A DNA stretch of 64,000 nt from Trachelipus rathkii (taxonomy: Eukaryota; Arthropoda; Malacostraca; Isopoda; Trachelipodidae). The stretch's first letter is position 1. Every line of letters starts with the position of its first letter. Position numbers and translations under genes: made by a program. The DNA lies in the NCBI GenBank assembly GCA_015478945.1, contig JABUQX010078552.1:1-64000 (forward strand), in the 5' to 3' direction. Positions 49,816 to 63,078 of the stretch are shown here, piece by piece. A model generated the notes under the pieces. That model was not told the DNA's origin. It did not search any database and was given only the letters and a program-made list of their open reading frames with translations.

Positions 49816-52650
49816 TATTTTTAGAAGTGAAAATCAGGCTGGCTTGGTGTCTCGCTGCTAGCTGTAAAGTGTTGTTTATGTGTGTGTTGGATGTGTGTTG
49901 GTGATTGAAACTTTGTATATGTTATATGTATGTGATCTTTTTTGTGCTGCCTCTGATCTTGGATTTGTGTAGATTTCTGTTTCATGAGTAAGTTGTTTCG
50001 TTCAGACAATATTTGGAGTATGTCTGTCCTTTTCTTGCGATAACTTACATGATATTCTACGGCTTGTGTGAGTAGTTTTATTTTCCATTTCCCTTGTATG
50101 CAGGTAGAACCCGTGAACATAAATTGAAGTTAGTTTGTTTTCGCCATATTCCATTAGTGTGCTTCTGTCTCTTCGGTGTTCTTACAAGTAGGGTAATATT
50201 CGTCTATTTTGGTGGTTTCTTAACTATATTAGTCTTGTTTTCACATCGTCGTTTAAACGTTTGCGATGTGTCCTGTTTGTTCGTGTGGATGATAATGACA
50301 TGATTGAATTTCATTCGCATATGATTAAAAGCTGAGTAGCTGTAGGTTGTTTAAATTCCATATATGTCGAGAAAGGTCTTACTCATTCGTCGCTGGACTA
50401 CTACGTATGCGTCCTTAGACTCTGAGTGGGGTTTTATGGATTATTCTGAATTTGTGTTGCTGTAAAATTAATATGATGGCAATTTGATGTCTGATGTACA
50501 GGATAAAGCATGATACTAAAGAGTGGTTTCTCTGTTTATGGTTGTTGCAATCAACTGCTTGAAGTCCTTAGATCTTTGTTGTGTTCCTGTGTTTTATAGT
50601 TGTGTGCGCAGTGGGCAGTCTAAGATTTAAATTTTTAATCACTTTTAGGTAAGAAACAAGAAAGGCATTGTTCTTGCTTAGCACTTATTTTATGAAACAA
50701 TGCATTTGCACTGAGCTAACAAAAGTAGATAATAATCGTTAAATTTATAGCTGTCACAATAAGAGGAAAGGGGAAAGCATTGGTAAATGGGGGATAGTTC
50801 TCTAGTATATCGAGTTGGAAGATGACTTCTAGACGATCTTTGGTGAGGTTTGATCTTTGGAGTTTGTTTTCTCTTCTGTCTCTCTCTTTCTCTTTTTCAT
50901 ACCTATGATAGTAATTATCAGTTTACTGTGCTATGTAGTAGTAGTTTGATGTGCTAGTTAGTTAGTATTTTACGTTAGTGGTATGTGTAAGTAGGTGGAT
51001 GTTATATAAGTAGTAATGATATATAGTTTGGTAGTATATATTAGTAATAGTATTAGTGTGTTATAGTTAGATATGTCATTTTAATTTACTGTTAGTATTA
51101 TATGATAATTAGTTTATTGATAGACATTAGATATTATTTAGTATATGATATGATAATTGTCCGCTTTAGGGTATTGTTAGAGGTGAGAGTTAAAAAATTG
51201 GTAAATCTGCAGGTATAGATTAAATTTGACTTTACTGGAGAAATGAATCAAGACGTGGAATTAAAACTATTAAGATGATTGAGTTTTGATGATTTGTTAT
51301 AGTAAGCATTTGTAGTGTGAGGTGGGTAAGATAGTTCTTGCGAGTGTTTGGGAGGAGATGCAATTAAGTAGTTACCGCTTATAGTATGAGGTAGAGTCGA
51401 TGATAAGGAAGCTTGTAGATATTATAGTGAAAATTGAATTTATGTAGTGTTGTAGGGGAGATACAGTTCTTGTATGTGTGTTGAGAGTGCAAAGAGAGTG
51501 ACGTGATTGTGAGAGAGAGCGAGCGTGATTGGTGTTAAGACAAAGGTGCCGTTTTGAGTTGTTAGATTGGATGTGTGTTGTGAATTCTTTAACATCTGAA
51601 ACAAAGATGGAAATCGATAGAAACAAAATTGTATTTGAGGTTATGCAATTTTGTCATACAGGCAGAAACATAGGTAAAAAGTGAACTCGACTGGACTCTT
51701 AATGGATATAGGTGGTAGTTTCAATGCAGACCTTCTGAATTGATAAAATATGTGTTGACTAACTATAGAGTCTGCGTGTAGACTAAGATCATAAATGGTG
51801 ATCTAAAGTGTGTAATGTGGTTTTTTCTAATGTCTGAAGAGATTAATCAAGCTAAGCGGAGGTGAGAATGGGTTCTATTTATCTTTCCTGAAGTTTCTCT
51901 GTAATTATTTGGTTATTATTATGGTTACGACTAATAATTGACGTAGGCGTTAGTGGTTAGGAAATTGTGTTGATTAAAAATGCAAGAGATGATATTCAGA
52001 GTGATGGTTCTGACTACCGTATTAATGAAGTATTTCGAGATCGACTTCGTTTTGTTAATTGTCTGATAAGATATATGTGAAAGGACTTGGAGTATAAGAA
52101 TATTTGCAAGTGTCACAATAATAGAGGTTTAAAAGACATCTCGAGATTAATAAATAACGGCGTAGAGAGATGAGGTAATTGACAGTCTACAGTAAATTAT
52201 TGCGTAATAGGATTCGGGAGCAGGTGCTTAAAATTCTTTCTAGAACATAGTTTCTTTTCAACTATCATACTCTAGATATTAATACATCTTTGTATTATGA
52301 ACTGGAATAGATTTTCACAGTGTTATATGAAACGGTGTGAATGCAGCGTGTTGGTAGCAACAACTTAAATGTGAATGTCTATGGACTGTAAAGCGTATCT
52401 TAGATCTTGATTAACTGTTACTAAATCGTTTATATACTTGATACGATAGTGATATCGTGGTTTATTTGTAATAGTATACTTATAGGTCTGGAAACTAAGA
52501 ACTCATTCCAATATAAACTCTTGAAAAGGTTCAATGTGTTTAGATGGACACTCTTAGGGGGCAGTCAATAAAATGATTAAAATAAGAATTTGATAAGAAT
52601 AGGGAATTATGTGTGTGGTGTGAAGAACAGAGTTAAATGAGTAGACATAA
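49816..52650. other. G+T-rich domain
   Basis: Composition switches sharply near 49815 from T/C to G/T on the plus strand. The 99-codon minus-strand frame at 49821-50120 is lysine/glutamine/histidine-rich with a helical first half (ERNNLLMKQKSTQIQDQ) but no recognised domain. The frame at 51372-51626 is serine/threonine/histidine-rich. Probably a decayed element or diverged (TG)n. Nothing further is supportable. Confidence 0.4.
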
Positions 52651-55600
52651 ATGAAATAAGTTGAGATGCTTTTACAACAGTGGTAAAGATTTATATTAGT
52701 CTAGTTGGTTAGATGGCGTTGTCATATATTCGGAGTGTGTATGGAACCGATATCAGCTGGAGACCGACGAAAATGGATTGATCAGTGTCGATAAATGGTG
52801 TTGGAAGGAGAGAGAAAATGGTGATCGCAGAGATAGAATTAAGAGTGCTAATAAGGTAGATTGGCTCGATTATGTGAAGCTCGTAGTTGTGCCCACAACT
52901 CACACACAATGAACATGAATGCCTTACAGCTGACGATTTACCACTAGATAGCGTTCTCACGGTCTGAAAGCTCTTGTGGTATTTATTCTGATCTGCGAGG
53001 AACAAGCAGTTTTCTTACTATCAAAGATCACATTTGGATAGTCCAACGATCTGTTGAAGCAATTTGACTATGTTTCACCCTAGTCCTTCTTTCTATAAAT
53101 TGAGGACTACTCCTTCGACTTTGTCATATCTTCTGACCTTGCTCAAGTTCTTTTCGCGATTTCAATTACGTACTACCTATACTACAGTCCCAGTCTTTGA
53201 GGGATAATAAAAGTAGATGAATAAGATAATTATATTAATAAAGTTTTCTCTCCAAAAATAATGTCCATCTATATATAATATACTATAGTACCCTTAATGC
53301 TATACGGTATTATTTATCAGTGCATACTTGATCTAGAGCCGATTATGTAGAGGGGGGACATTATATTAGAGTGTGAAATTCTATACGCTTAATATATATA
53401 AATAAGGAGTTGTCTGCTTTAGATACTCTGAAATGAATATAGCTCAGCTTACTGCTTATATAATTATATAAGTTATAGTGAAACATGAGTAATTTTGATT
53501 ATATAGAAAGTAAGCATAGTTCACTCCTTATCTTAATAACTAATAATCTAGTTTCTCTACTCAAGAATCATGTTCGATCGTGCTTTATTCTATCTGTATA
53601 TACAGATTATTACAGGCTTAATGAGACAGTGCGGGTGATAGGTTACATTCGAAAGGGTATTGAGGTAAAAATTTCATCACGTTCTCCTAACACTCATTCT
53701 GTCATATTTTATTCAGCATAACAGTAATCGTTTATTATATAGAATACTTCACATTATGACGGACAAAGCGGTATATATTCATTAAATGCGGGAATAGATG
53801 CCGAATATGTGAACGAAACTCGACCTCCCGAATACGATTATCGGGTCTCCCAAAAGTAGTGCGACCAATTCCTGGCCACGAATACTCCCGTATTGCCAAT
53901 TAACCGAATCTATAATCCAATCCGCTATTCGGTTGTAAATCATGCCTTTCTCTTCCGTCCATCGAATAAGTTATTCTTCCAAAGTCGTCAGTCAATTGTA
54001 TTATTGGGGAATAAATAAATAAAATATACACTATAGTTAGGACATCCGCGGATTGAGGATGAAAATTTTAGTCTTGTCTACTATTTATATCACATATAAA
54101 TTACGTACACTTTCCTGAGTTTGCCTGAGCTCCATAATTAACTTCTCCTATTGTAATTGCCTGTATCATCAACCAGTATCCAGTGCGCAACTCATGGCGG
54201 ATCCCTATCGATTCTGGGCATAATACTTACTATGGAATTAACAATACTTATCCTCCTCCTTGTGTCCTACTACTAGGTGTGTTATCAATAGATCGTCTAT
54301 CTGCCGAGATTTTACCACATATATCAGATCAGGGACGAAGGGGCAAGTTCTACTTGTGTCGTATATTGCGGAGAGAAAGTCGTGGCCGGATGCTCCTGCA
54401 CATTAGATTTTTGTAATCTACACATGTATGGATTGCAATCGATCTGGATGCAAGTGTTATGAATTACCATCCTGAATACAGTCGGGCGTTCGCCGTCATT
54501 TGCTATCACCTAGTTCTCTATTCAATACTAGCTATCTCCCCCAGGGTATCTGCAGATAGACTTGTAGTGAGTGTAGGTATTGACGTGCAGTCTATTCATT
54601 ATCTGTTAGTCTTCACGAGCGGTCATGACTAAAATGACTACTCGACCACTGAAAATGAGCAACATCTGCTCTGATCTTCACATATCGACTTAAATAATTT
54701 TTCTTTTAACAGAGAAGCATAGCTATGCGTGATTCTAAATTCTTCTTCTCTAGTAATAGTCAACCTTTCGGTGTGCATATGAAACGTCTTGCATGTGTCT
54801 AGAATCTAACCAGCAGTAATTATCGAATTTCTTTCGACTCGCACGATATAACGCATGCAGGCGAATGGCGACTTGTTTCTAAACGACTTGAGATCTATCA
54901 AGTAGCAGTGATAATAAAGTGTTCTCGTTTACACACCGCAACGTATGCTCTGTAATCTTACAGATATATAGTCTTTCGCTAGAGGCACTATAGAGAACTG
55001 TAGTATGACATAAAAAACTAGTAGCGAGTTCGTTGTTGAGAGTAAGCACAATCATAGAGCTGTTATGTAGACTGGTAAAGTATTTATAGTACGAGATCCG
55101 ATCAATACTGGTAAACACTCAATTGAGCTCTCAGCCTTTCATTCCATATCAGGTCATCTATAATTCGCTTGCTATCGCTTTGTCTATCATATGCGCATCA
55201 TCGGCGTTGCTGCGTGACAAAGATGGCTGACAAAAAGAGATAATTATATATTGACTGGAGTAGATCCGTTGAAATGCACAGGTTCGTAGAATTAGCAGTA
55301 CTGATATCACTGTATAATTAGTAATTCATCATCTTTACTCACAATGATCATCTATCTACACCTCCAAAACATAGGTTTAATGCAATATTATGGATCGCCA
55401 CTCACATTAACCGTTATATCAATCTCCGAGCTCACTTTTCGAATTCTCCAACAACTCAGTTTCTTAGTAGTTCAGTTGAGCCTGAAAAGAAATCTAGCTG
55501 GGATTTTGACATGGTCAAAAAGAAATGTGGATATACTCTTTCGGTAATGCTGCTTTGCTTACATTTAATCTCCTCGCAAGCACGTCGCACAGACGTGTAA

Positions 55601-57540
55601 CGTCTTCATTCAGGCTAGAGTAGCACAAATATTTTGATAGAGATAAAATAGACAATCTGAGATGAAAGACATGTGTAAAACATCTGCGAATGTAGAGAGT
55701 TGTCAAAATTTATTTCATGGATTGTATAAAATTTATATATTTAAAAGAACTGCTTACTTACACTAACTTCTACATAATAAGTACAACATCTCCGAGCATA
55801 ACTACAGCGCGATTTAGTGATAAGCACACATGTCGTGAACGACGGTTTCGTTCCATATAGATTCGTAATGCCTAAGGTATGAACGTTGTATTGACTATAA
55901 AACATAGTTTGGCCTATCATACAAAAAAGTGTAATCGAAAAGTCAAAATAAATGTTGTATGAGGCAAGTGGGATATCGCTATTCGAAAGAGTGGAACCCT
56001 GAGTATAGTTTATATTCGTTATTGATAGATAATTCCGAGACATAAATGCTTTTCACTATATACCGTCAATACGAAGAGCTCAGGCTAACATCAAGACGAC
56101 TTGCACGGGACTATTTTGTACAATTAACTAAAATCACATTCCTTGAGCTTTACACGTCATATTTGATGTGTGGGTCTGATTTCACCAATATTACTGCCTT
56201 TATATGGCTAATTTGTAATCTTATATAGGTAAAAGAAACTAAGATCTAAAGACTTAATAAATACATTTCATCATCAATTATACAGTGAGTCGATGTGTTT
56301 CATCTCACCTCCTCTACTTATTATACATCCAATGCGGGAGATGTATATTAGGTCTTATCTTTCATTATATATAGTTACTAAGGTATACGGCAAGTGCTAA
56401 TTGAAGATATTGTAACATGAGAAGGATCCATATGATCTATAAAGATATCCTAGTAACATGATATATATATACCCTCGTAGTCAAAAGGTTATTACTATTT
56501 AGTCCGGCAATAATTATGATTTATAATATATTATAATGTATGTATTATTGGTTGTAATAAATTTGGATATAATCCTTAAAATATATTTACATTCATGTAC
56601 TTTAAATTTCGTCAGATATATTACTGACTGTAATTGTATCTATTGACTTATATTATATATTCTTTTACCGTACAACTAAATATATTCTGATTCCTTAGTG
56701 TATAGTAATTCTCGTTTAATCAATATCTAATTTAATATACTATGTATATTTAATATACTACTTACATAAATCTTATTATTATAATACTTATATACCTCAG
56801 ATATATAGCCGATTAGTCCTATCTAGTGCATTACTAATATATTATTATCGAAGTTAATATGATTATGATAAATTATTATATGAGGTGAGTTAAAACTAGC
56901 CTACCTTCAGAGGTAAGCAACTGCGGAGGAGAGGTAAACAACTGTAATAAATAAAATCACTAAATAATAAAGTATAATTTAAAATGGAAAGAATTATCTA
57001 TAAAAGATACTGTCGAACGTGTAGAACCACTATATAGTAAATTGAAACTCTGCAACGGTAAATCACAGGACTTGATAGAGACTTCTAGAATCTTGTTACC
57101 TTATTTAACATATTTTTTATAGTTTAGATAATATTCTCTTTTATTTTTAAGGATTTTTGGGAGACGTTCACTCACATTCTTACTTTCTTAAACACATTTT
57201 TTTAGAGCAAGTAGGAAAAAAAGATCAAGAGAATTACTTGGAGAATATCTTGTTCTAGTTCTAGTTACCTGTGCCCAAAAATCTAACAATGTGGTCTTAA
57301 CTCAAAAACAGTTTTTTGAAACTGAAAGATGGGATATTATGATTCTGATTGGTTCAATTACCTTCTCCCGGTTGTATTACGATTTTAATTGTTCAGTTGT
57401 TTACCTCCTCACCTGAATTCCTCTAAAATATATCTAATGGAAGACAGAATAGAAGAATACTAAATCAAGAAGAATATTAATGATGGGAATGAAAATGTCT
57501 GCCTAATGGGAACAGTGATCCTCATCATTGGGAAAAATAG
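52651..57540. other. No recognisable gene
   Basis: Mixed AT-rich sequence. Frames such as 52709-53005 (minus) and 55741-56043 (minus) show no domain. Around 53790-53900 there are CCGAATA/CGAATAC words reminiscent of the hAT terminal repeat, but they do not align as a terminus. (TA)-rich patches are short. Confidence 0.4.
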
Positions 57541-57542
57541 TA

Positions 57543-58119
57543 AGATGGGGGAAAGAAACCTCTAGTACGGAGAATGCTATTGAAAATATGCATCGAAAAG
57601 CTAATACAACTTCCTCAAATGAGTATCCAGCAGTTATACCATTCAAGAAGACACAAGATCATCATCACATAAAGACAAGTTGAGATAAAAACCAAAGATA
57701 TTCAATCACTTATCAATCCGTAGAACGAAGAACATCATACAAGTAAATATAACATAGAATCAAAACCCAATTAAACAATGTCAATCTGTGTATTTATTTA
57801 TCTTAACTCCAAAGTCCTTTCCAAATGGACATTTTAAGCATATAGATACTTTGCTATTGGATTTGAGCATAAGAGAAAAAAACGAGATCGAGAAATAAAG
57901 ACTGCAAAGGCGGAACAAGACAAAAAAATTGTGATTGAAAAAGAAAAATACATTGAAGAGAAACCGAAAGAAAAAAGATATTGACTGACATTCCAAACAA
58001 TTGCTGAAGAAGCTAACGAAAGAAGAATGGTCAAAGCATACAGTTGGAAGTATGAGCAACTCGTATTTAAGAAGGTAATGAAGAATCTGAAAGAGAGCAT
58101 GAAAGAAATAAGTATTTAG
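57543..58119 (+). pseudogene. Lysine/glutamate-rich coding relic
   Basis: Two coding-like plus-strand stretches. The first ends at TGA 57681 and contains ENAIENMHRKANTTSSNEYP. The second runs 57838-58119 (94 codons with one internal TGA). It contains GFEHKRKKRDREIKTAKAEQ, then IAEEANERRMVKAYSWKYEQ and KVMKNLKESMKEI. It is a long, highly charged, probably coiled-coil helix of A-rich codons. Frames on the minus strand at 57781-58137 are its shadows. Coiled coils of this kind occur in gag proteins and many cellular proteins, and I cannot say which. The single in-frame stop makes an isolated error or recent decay possible. Confidence 0.4.
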
Positions 58120-60380
58120 AGAACAAGCTGAGCCCAAGGAGCTGAAGTGTGTAACTAATGCTTTTCAGAAAGAGGCACTCTGAAAAAAGAATGTGAATGT
58201 TTAAATAAATTTAACTGTGTTGCTAGTTGAATAAATGAAAAGAAACAGTTCAATTCAGACCTTTTTCAAAGTTATATCTGCTCCTTATCAATTATACTAT
58301 ATATTTGAAGTGTGATTTTCTGTGAGAGAGATACGTAAAGAATGTGTTTTAAGTAATGGTAAGTAGAATATTAAAACCACACCAAGAATATTTTCTTGTA
58401 CATTAATAATTCTAAAATACATTTCTCATTAATTTATTTGTGATAACTTTTATATACTTAGTTATTAATAATTAAAATCTTACTTACATAGTTCTAGCAG
58501 TCAAAATATTAAGTAATATAATTGTTAGATGCATCAAATTTGTGAATTTTTGTCAATAATGTAATTCATTAGAATTTTGATAATTTGAAGTATCAGGAAA
58601 ATTGTAAATTCTTCAACGTTTTTCTCAAAAATATGTTAAATTTAGTCAGCATTTAAAGTCTTTTTGACTTATTTTACATTAATCATTTCAGTATTTTTTC
58701 TTAAATTTATATTTGTTGAAAATTTAATCATTTTTCACTTTTTTGATATCAGAATAAGGCTACATAGTCGCTGATATAGCCAAATAAATATGCTGATAGA
58801 GCATTGAAATAATGGTATAAATATTAAATATTTACTACATATATCTATATCTGTGAAATAGCTCACAAATACTTTAACATCAGTGGTTAGCCGATTACAT
58901 TTTTTGAATCAGCACATCAATAATCCAATTTGCGAATACACACCGTCCAAGAAATTCAAATTTTAACTCTTGATTTCATTATCAATGTATAAAAAAATAA
59001 GTAATAAATACTATTCTTACGTGTATAACCAGATTCCATAAATAACATATTAAAAAATAACTCTTAAGTATGAAAAATTGAGAATGAGACTTTTTTAATT
59101 AAATGGCATATATAAACAATATAAAATACTTAGGACTAATAGAGCTCTAAACATAGCATTTTTGTATTACTATCAACAAATATACCTCTACTATTTAGAG
59201 TGAGTTCTATTCACTTTCGAAACTAATGATGAAGGGTGGAGGAGAAAATGGAATTATAATTGCTATTGTAATTATATAACAATCAAAAAATCAATTAAAA
59301 ATATTTTTTTTGGCGCCTAAACAAAAATACTACAGCGAACCATTTATTTAATGTCTTCAAATTATAATATCTAGCAAACATACAGGTAAGACAATAACAA
59401 TAATAATTTAGAGCAGTTTTCCTGCATGATAAACCAAAATATTTGCAGAATAGTAGCTTATAACTTTTAATGCTACAAGATTAATCAACTATGTCATAGT
59501 AATGGCACGTGGAAATGCATTCTTTTTCACTCTTCACACATTTCTTCTGCTACGATATAGTCGATAGCTACACAAATGTTATATCCTAATCAAACTGGCT
59601 TAAAATCAAATTCACATTATAAAGATATGAAAATATGCAAAACCTTCAGCTATATAGTGCCACCAGCGTACGTAATCAATCCGGTCAGATCAAAGAGCAG
59701 GAGATAAATGTGTCAGATACATCTCTCTTCACAACATAGACAATCAACGAACGAGTAATACTATTGGTAACTGATTCCGAGTTCTAGTATTCATGGTGTA
59801 TGAAACAAGAGTGTGAATCCATAGAGATCTATATAAGCTGCTGTGAAACATAAAATATTATACATAAGAAAGTAGGATAAATCTTTATTACATTTTCTTA
59901 TTAAGCTCTTCAAACGAGTGTAATATTCCACTGAAGCTTATTTTGCTTTTAAAAATGCTATTTAAAAATAGATTTATTGTAAAATGGAAGGGATCACTTG
60001 GGCTGTTACTTCACTCATACTTGTTTTTAGTGATGTTAATGGCTCAAAGTAAATGGACTGAATTGCACTAAAATCTTCAACTTTTCTGATTTGCATTTCA
60101 AGGAGCGAAATGGATAGTGGGAACTTTTTGTTCATCACTAATATTTTAATAGCATATCTATAAGTTGCATCCAGCGTGTAGAAAAGTCTAGAATGATTAT
60201 TATTATATCTGTTTGAACATTTCAGATTATTCTGCATCGATAAGTTTAACTTTGCAGCTGGCCCGTTGCTGATGGTGAAATGAGAGTAATAACTTCTGAA
60301 GTAAAAATAAAATATTCTTTAAACAAACTTTGACAAATTATAATTTTCAATAAAGAAGACCATGACTGCAAAACATATAT
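58120..60380. other. No recognisable gene
   Basis: AT-rich sequence. The minus-strand frame at 59974-60237 (87 codons) has balanced composition but no domain I recognise. Confidence 0.4.
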
Positions 60381-60384
60381 TAAT

Positions 60385-60414
60385 TATTATAATATATATA
60401 TATAATATTATAAT

Positions 60415-60447
<33 letters not shown>

Positions 60448-60494
60448 ATATAGGTATATATATATATATATATATACTATAATAATAATATAAT
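60385..60494. repeat. (TA)n tract
   Basis: Imperfect TA array directly upstream of copy B of the dispersed short repeat. It generates the isoleucine/tyrosine frame at 60319-60549 (minus). Confidence 0.9.
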
Positions 60495-60735
60495 ATATTC
60501 TTTCTTTATCCCTTAACTTCACTAAATTGTGGCTGGGGCAAATACACAACTAAGGAAAAGAAGAATAACTAGAAAGAATGACGATCAAAGGTAAGCCTCT
60601 ATACCATTCCCTCCAATCTTAAGTGAAGCTGTTCATTAAAACATCCCCAGTATAAACAAAAAAGGACCCTCGCGCGTATCATCGTCATGTTCGAAGCCAC
60701 AACAAATATTTACACCTCACAAAAACCACATATAT
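60495..60735 (+). repeat. Dispersed short repeat, copy B
   Basis: Same block order as copy A: ATAACTAGAAAGAATGACGA, GGTAAGCCTCTATACC, AACATCCCC, GGACCCTCGCGCG, GTTCGAAGCCACAAC and a CACCTCACAAAAACCACA end. About 80 bases shorter than copy A because of internal length differences. (TA)n on both sides. Confidence 0.65.
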
Positions 60736-61100
60736 ATATAATAATAATATATATATAATATATATATATAGTAATTTACTGCTACTTTTCGTCATAATGT
60801 AAAATTATATATAATACTATATATATTATTATATATTATATCAATATATATAATATATAATATATAATATATTAATAAATATAATTAATAAATATATATA
60901 TTATATAATATATATATAATATTACCGAATTATACAAACTTTTTTTTTATATGTAAATATAAATATATATCTAATATGTATAATAATATTGCTAATAATA
61001 TATATATACTATATACAACTTAATAATGGGAAAGAAATAAATGCAATAAATATAAATATAATATTATTATATAATATATATATATATATATATAAATGTA
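60736..61100. repeat. (TA)n tracts between short repeat B and hAT copy 2
   Basis: TA/TAA arrays at about 60730-60920 and 60960-61095. The plus-strand frame at 60989-61219 reads through this into the transposon end and is not a gene. Confidence 0.85.
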
Positions 61101-63078
61101 AGGGAATCCGAATATTCGTAAGTATCTCGTATTCGGAAAACCAATACCGAATATTTGTTTCGGCTTTTGCACGAACTATTCGGTGCGAATATTTGCTTAA
61201 TGAAAAAATTACTCAATAAAGGAAAAAGTTATTTCAATTAACTTGAAATTTCAAAAACTTTATTTTCCAAACAAAACTAAAAATAGCCAGAATATATTGT
61301 AGCTAACTATGGCGAAAATCTTTGTGATTTATCAGATCCCTCTACCATTGACATTTAATATTAAAAAATTAGAATTCATATAGTGTATTACGGGATAATG
61401 GGATCAACTATGGAGCTGGATAAGGGAGATGTGCTCATCTTCAGTTTAGTCACATGTTGCAACTATCCATTCACGATTCAATATTTTCCTGTTAAGATAT
61501 TTTATACTTGCAGAAGCAATCCTCATTTCACATTCAGACAAACGCACTGCAAAGCAAAAAACTTTAACAGATGCAGCTGATGTCAAGGTTGCATGTTGTG
61601 ATTATGGTTGTAGCGAAAGACTATAAATTACCTGCTTAAAAATTGTTTAAACATTCCAATTGCGTCTGGAAAAGATCAATCACCCCAGAACAAATTCCAT
61701 ATGAAGCAATCCCCCATTTTGCAATGGAGCCCCACTTCATTTACTTGAGCCATTAAAACTAAAAACGTAATTAACGATGAAGTAACGACGCGTAAGTGAT
61801 CCCTCCATTATTTAGCAATAATATCATTTTAAATAAAGTACAGAAATTAAAATAAAGTCGTAAATAATTACAACTCGTGTGAAGAGCTTAAAAAATGGAG
61901 AATATGAGTTAGAAGTGCTTTCAATGTGAAAAATCTTAATGTTAAAAACCTTTCTAAGATCTGCGATTCAAGCTAAGTAATTTTTCAACGTCATCATATT
62001 AATAAGTAAAAACAATATGGTCGTTGAGGCAGGAAAGAAATGCATCAAAATTTAGCTCCTGATCTTCGCTGACGATGAATTCACGTAGTGGGGAAAGTAA
62101 AGCTGAAGGTTCCCATTTTCACTTCTTTAATGGATCTTTTTAAAGAAATTGTGGCATCAAAATCGTCAACAAAAAAGAAAGTGAGAGTGAAAAGAAGTCC
62201 CCATCTTCTGTACGATGTCTGAAATTATTGGACAAAGGGAATGCTTTTGCCAATCGGAATACTCAGAATAAACAAATATATAGTTTGCCTACTTGACCAG
62301 TGAAGACAATGATATTCTTCAATTGGTGGAAAAACACTACTGGAAATGTGTTTAGCCAATCGGAATAATGCTTTTATAGCCTCTTTCCAGCCTCCAGCCG
62401 TCTATGCAGTGAAAGTTGACAGAATATATTGGACAGAGGGAATAGCTTTTGAAGCCACATCGGAATAGTTAGCAGCTTTGTCAAATGATGTTTAGTTTAA
62501 TATCATAATTTATACAAACTTTTCAATTCATTAATATTTAATATGTAAAGGTTTCTATGGTAAATAGTTATTACTTTTGTTTTAATTACTTCTGTACTAA
62601 TTACTTGAAATTTCTTGGACGGTGTTTCGCAATTGATTATGATTAGCCGATTCCAAAAAGTATGGTTTTGGCATATTTATCAAATAAAAATGAGAAATTG
62701 ATAGCAAGACCACTTCCCTTATACCAGCTGACCATGTTTTGGTCCATTATCCCGTCTCACAGATGAATCTCTAATTTTATAGAATAGTTGAAAATGTCAA
62801 AGGCCTTATGAAGGGAATTCTGACAAATCACAAAGATTTTCGCCATATTTGGCTACAAAAATTTGGCTAATATTTTTATTTTTTTTGAAAATAGATTTCT
62901 GAAAGTTTCAAGTTTTAAATTGAGATAACATTTCCCATTATTACGGAACGATGTAATTTTATTGTTTATTAATACTCAGAATATTTGGAACCCGAATAGT
63001 TCGGCAAAAGCCGATACCGAGAATTTCAGTATTAATGGGCCGATATCGAATATATCTTACGAATTTCGGCACATCCTA
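61101..63078 (+). mobile_element. hAT transposon, copy 2 with long inverted arms
   Basis: The left end (GGGAATCCGAATATTCGTAA, then GAACTATTCGGTGCGAAT) and the right end (CGAATAGTTCGGCAAAAGCC, then GAATTTCGGCACATCC) form a terminal inverted repeat of about 110 bp. Similarity continues inward: 61101-61445 is the reverse complement of about 62700-63078. For example, GCGAAAATCTTTGTGATTT is mirrored as AATCACAAAGATTTTCGCC. The interior aligns in order with copy 1. (TA)n lies on both sides, which hides any 8-bp target duplication. The right arm resembles the left end of copy 1 more than the left end of this copy, suggesting it came from a second, inverted copy. Confidence 0.82.
61520..62490 (+). 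pseudogene. hAT transposase relic (copy 2)
   Basis: Collinear with the copy 1 transposase but more broken. The AATCCTCATTTCACATTCAG block corresponds to the HSATA helix. DLRFKL is readable at 61958-61975 and matches the 'LDPRFK' signature. The region at 62380-62470 corresponds to the C-terminal dimerisation domain but is disrupted. A segment containing TTGGACAAAGGGAATGCTTT (about 62230) is partly repeated at about 62430 as TTGGACAGAGGGAATAGCTT, indicating a local duplication. Inactive. Confidence 0.7.

Noticed and set aside
53780..53960. CCGAATA-type words suggesting a third hAT end
   Set aside because: They do not align in order with the termini of the two clear copies, and no partner end was found.
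57781..58137. 118-codon F/S-rich minus-strand frame
   Set aside because: It is the antisense shadow of the A-rich coding relic on the plus strand, which has the more protein-like composition.
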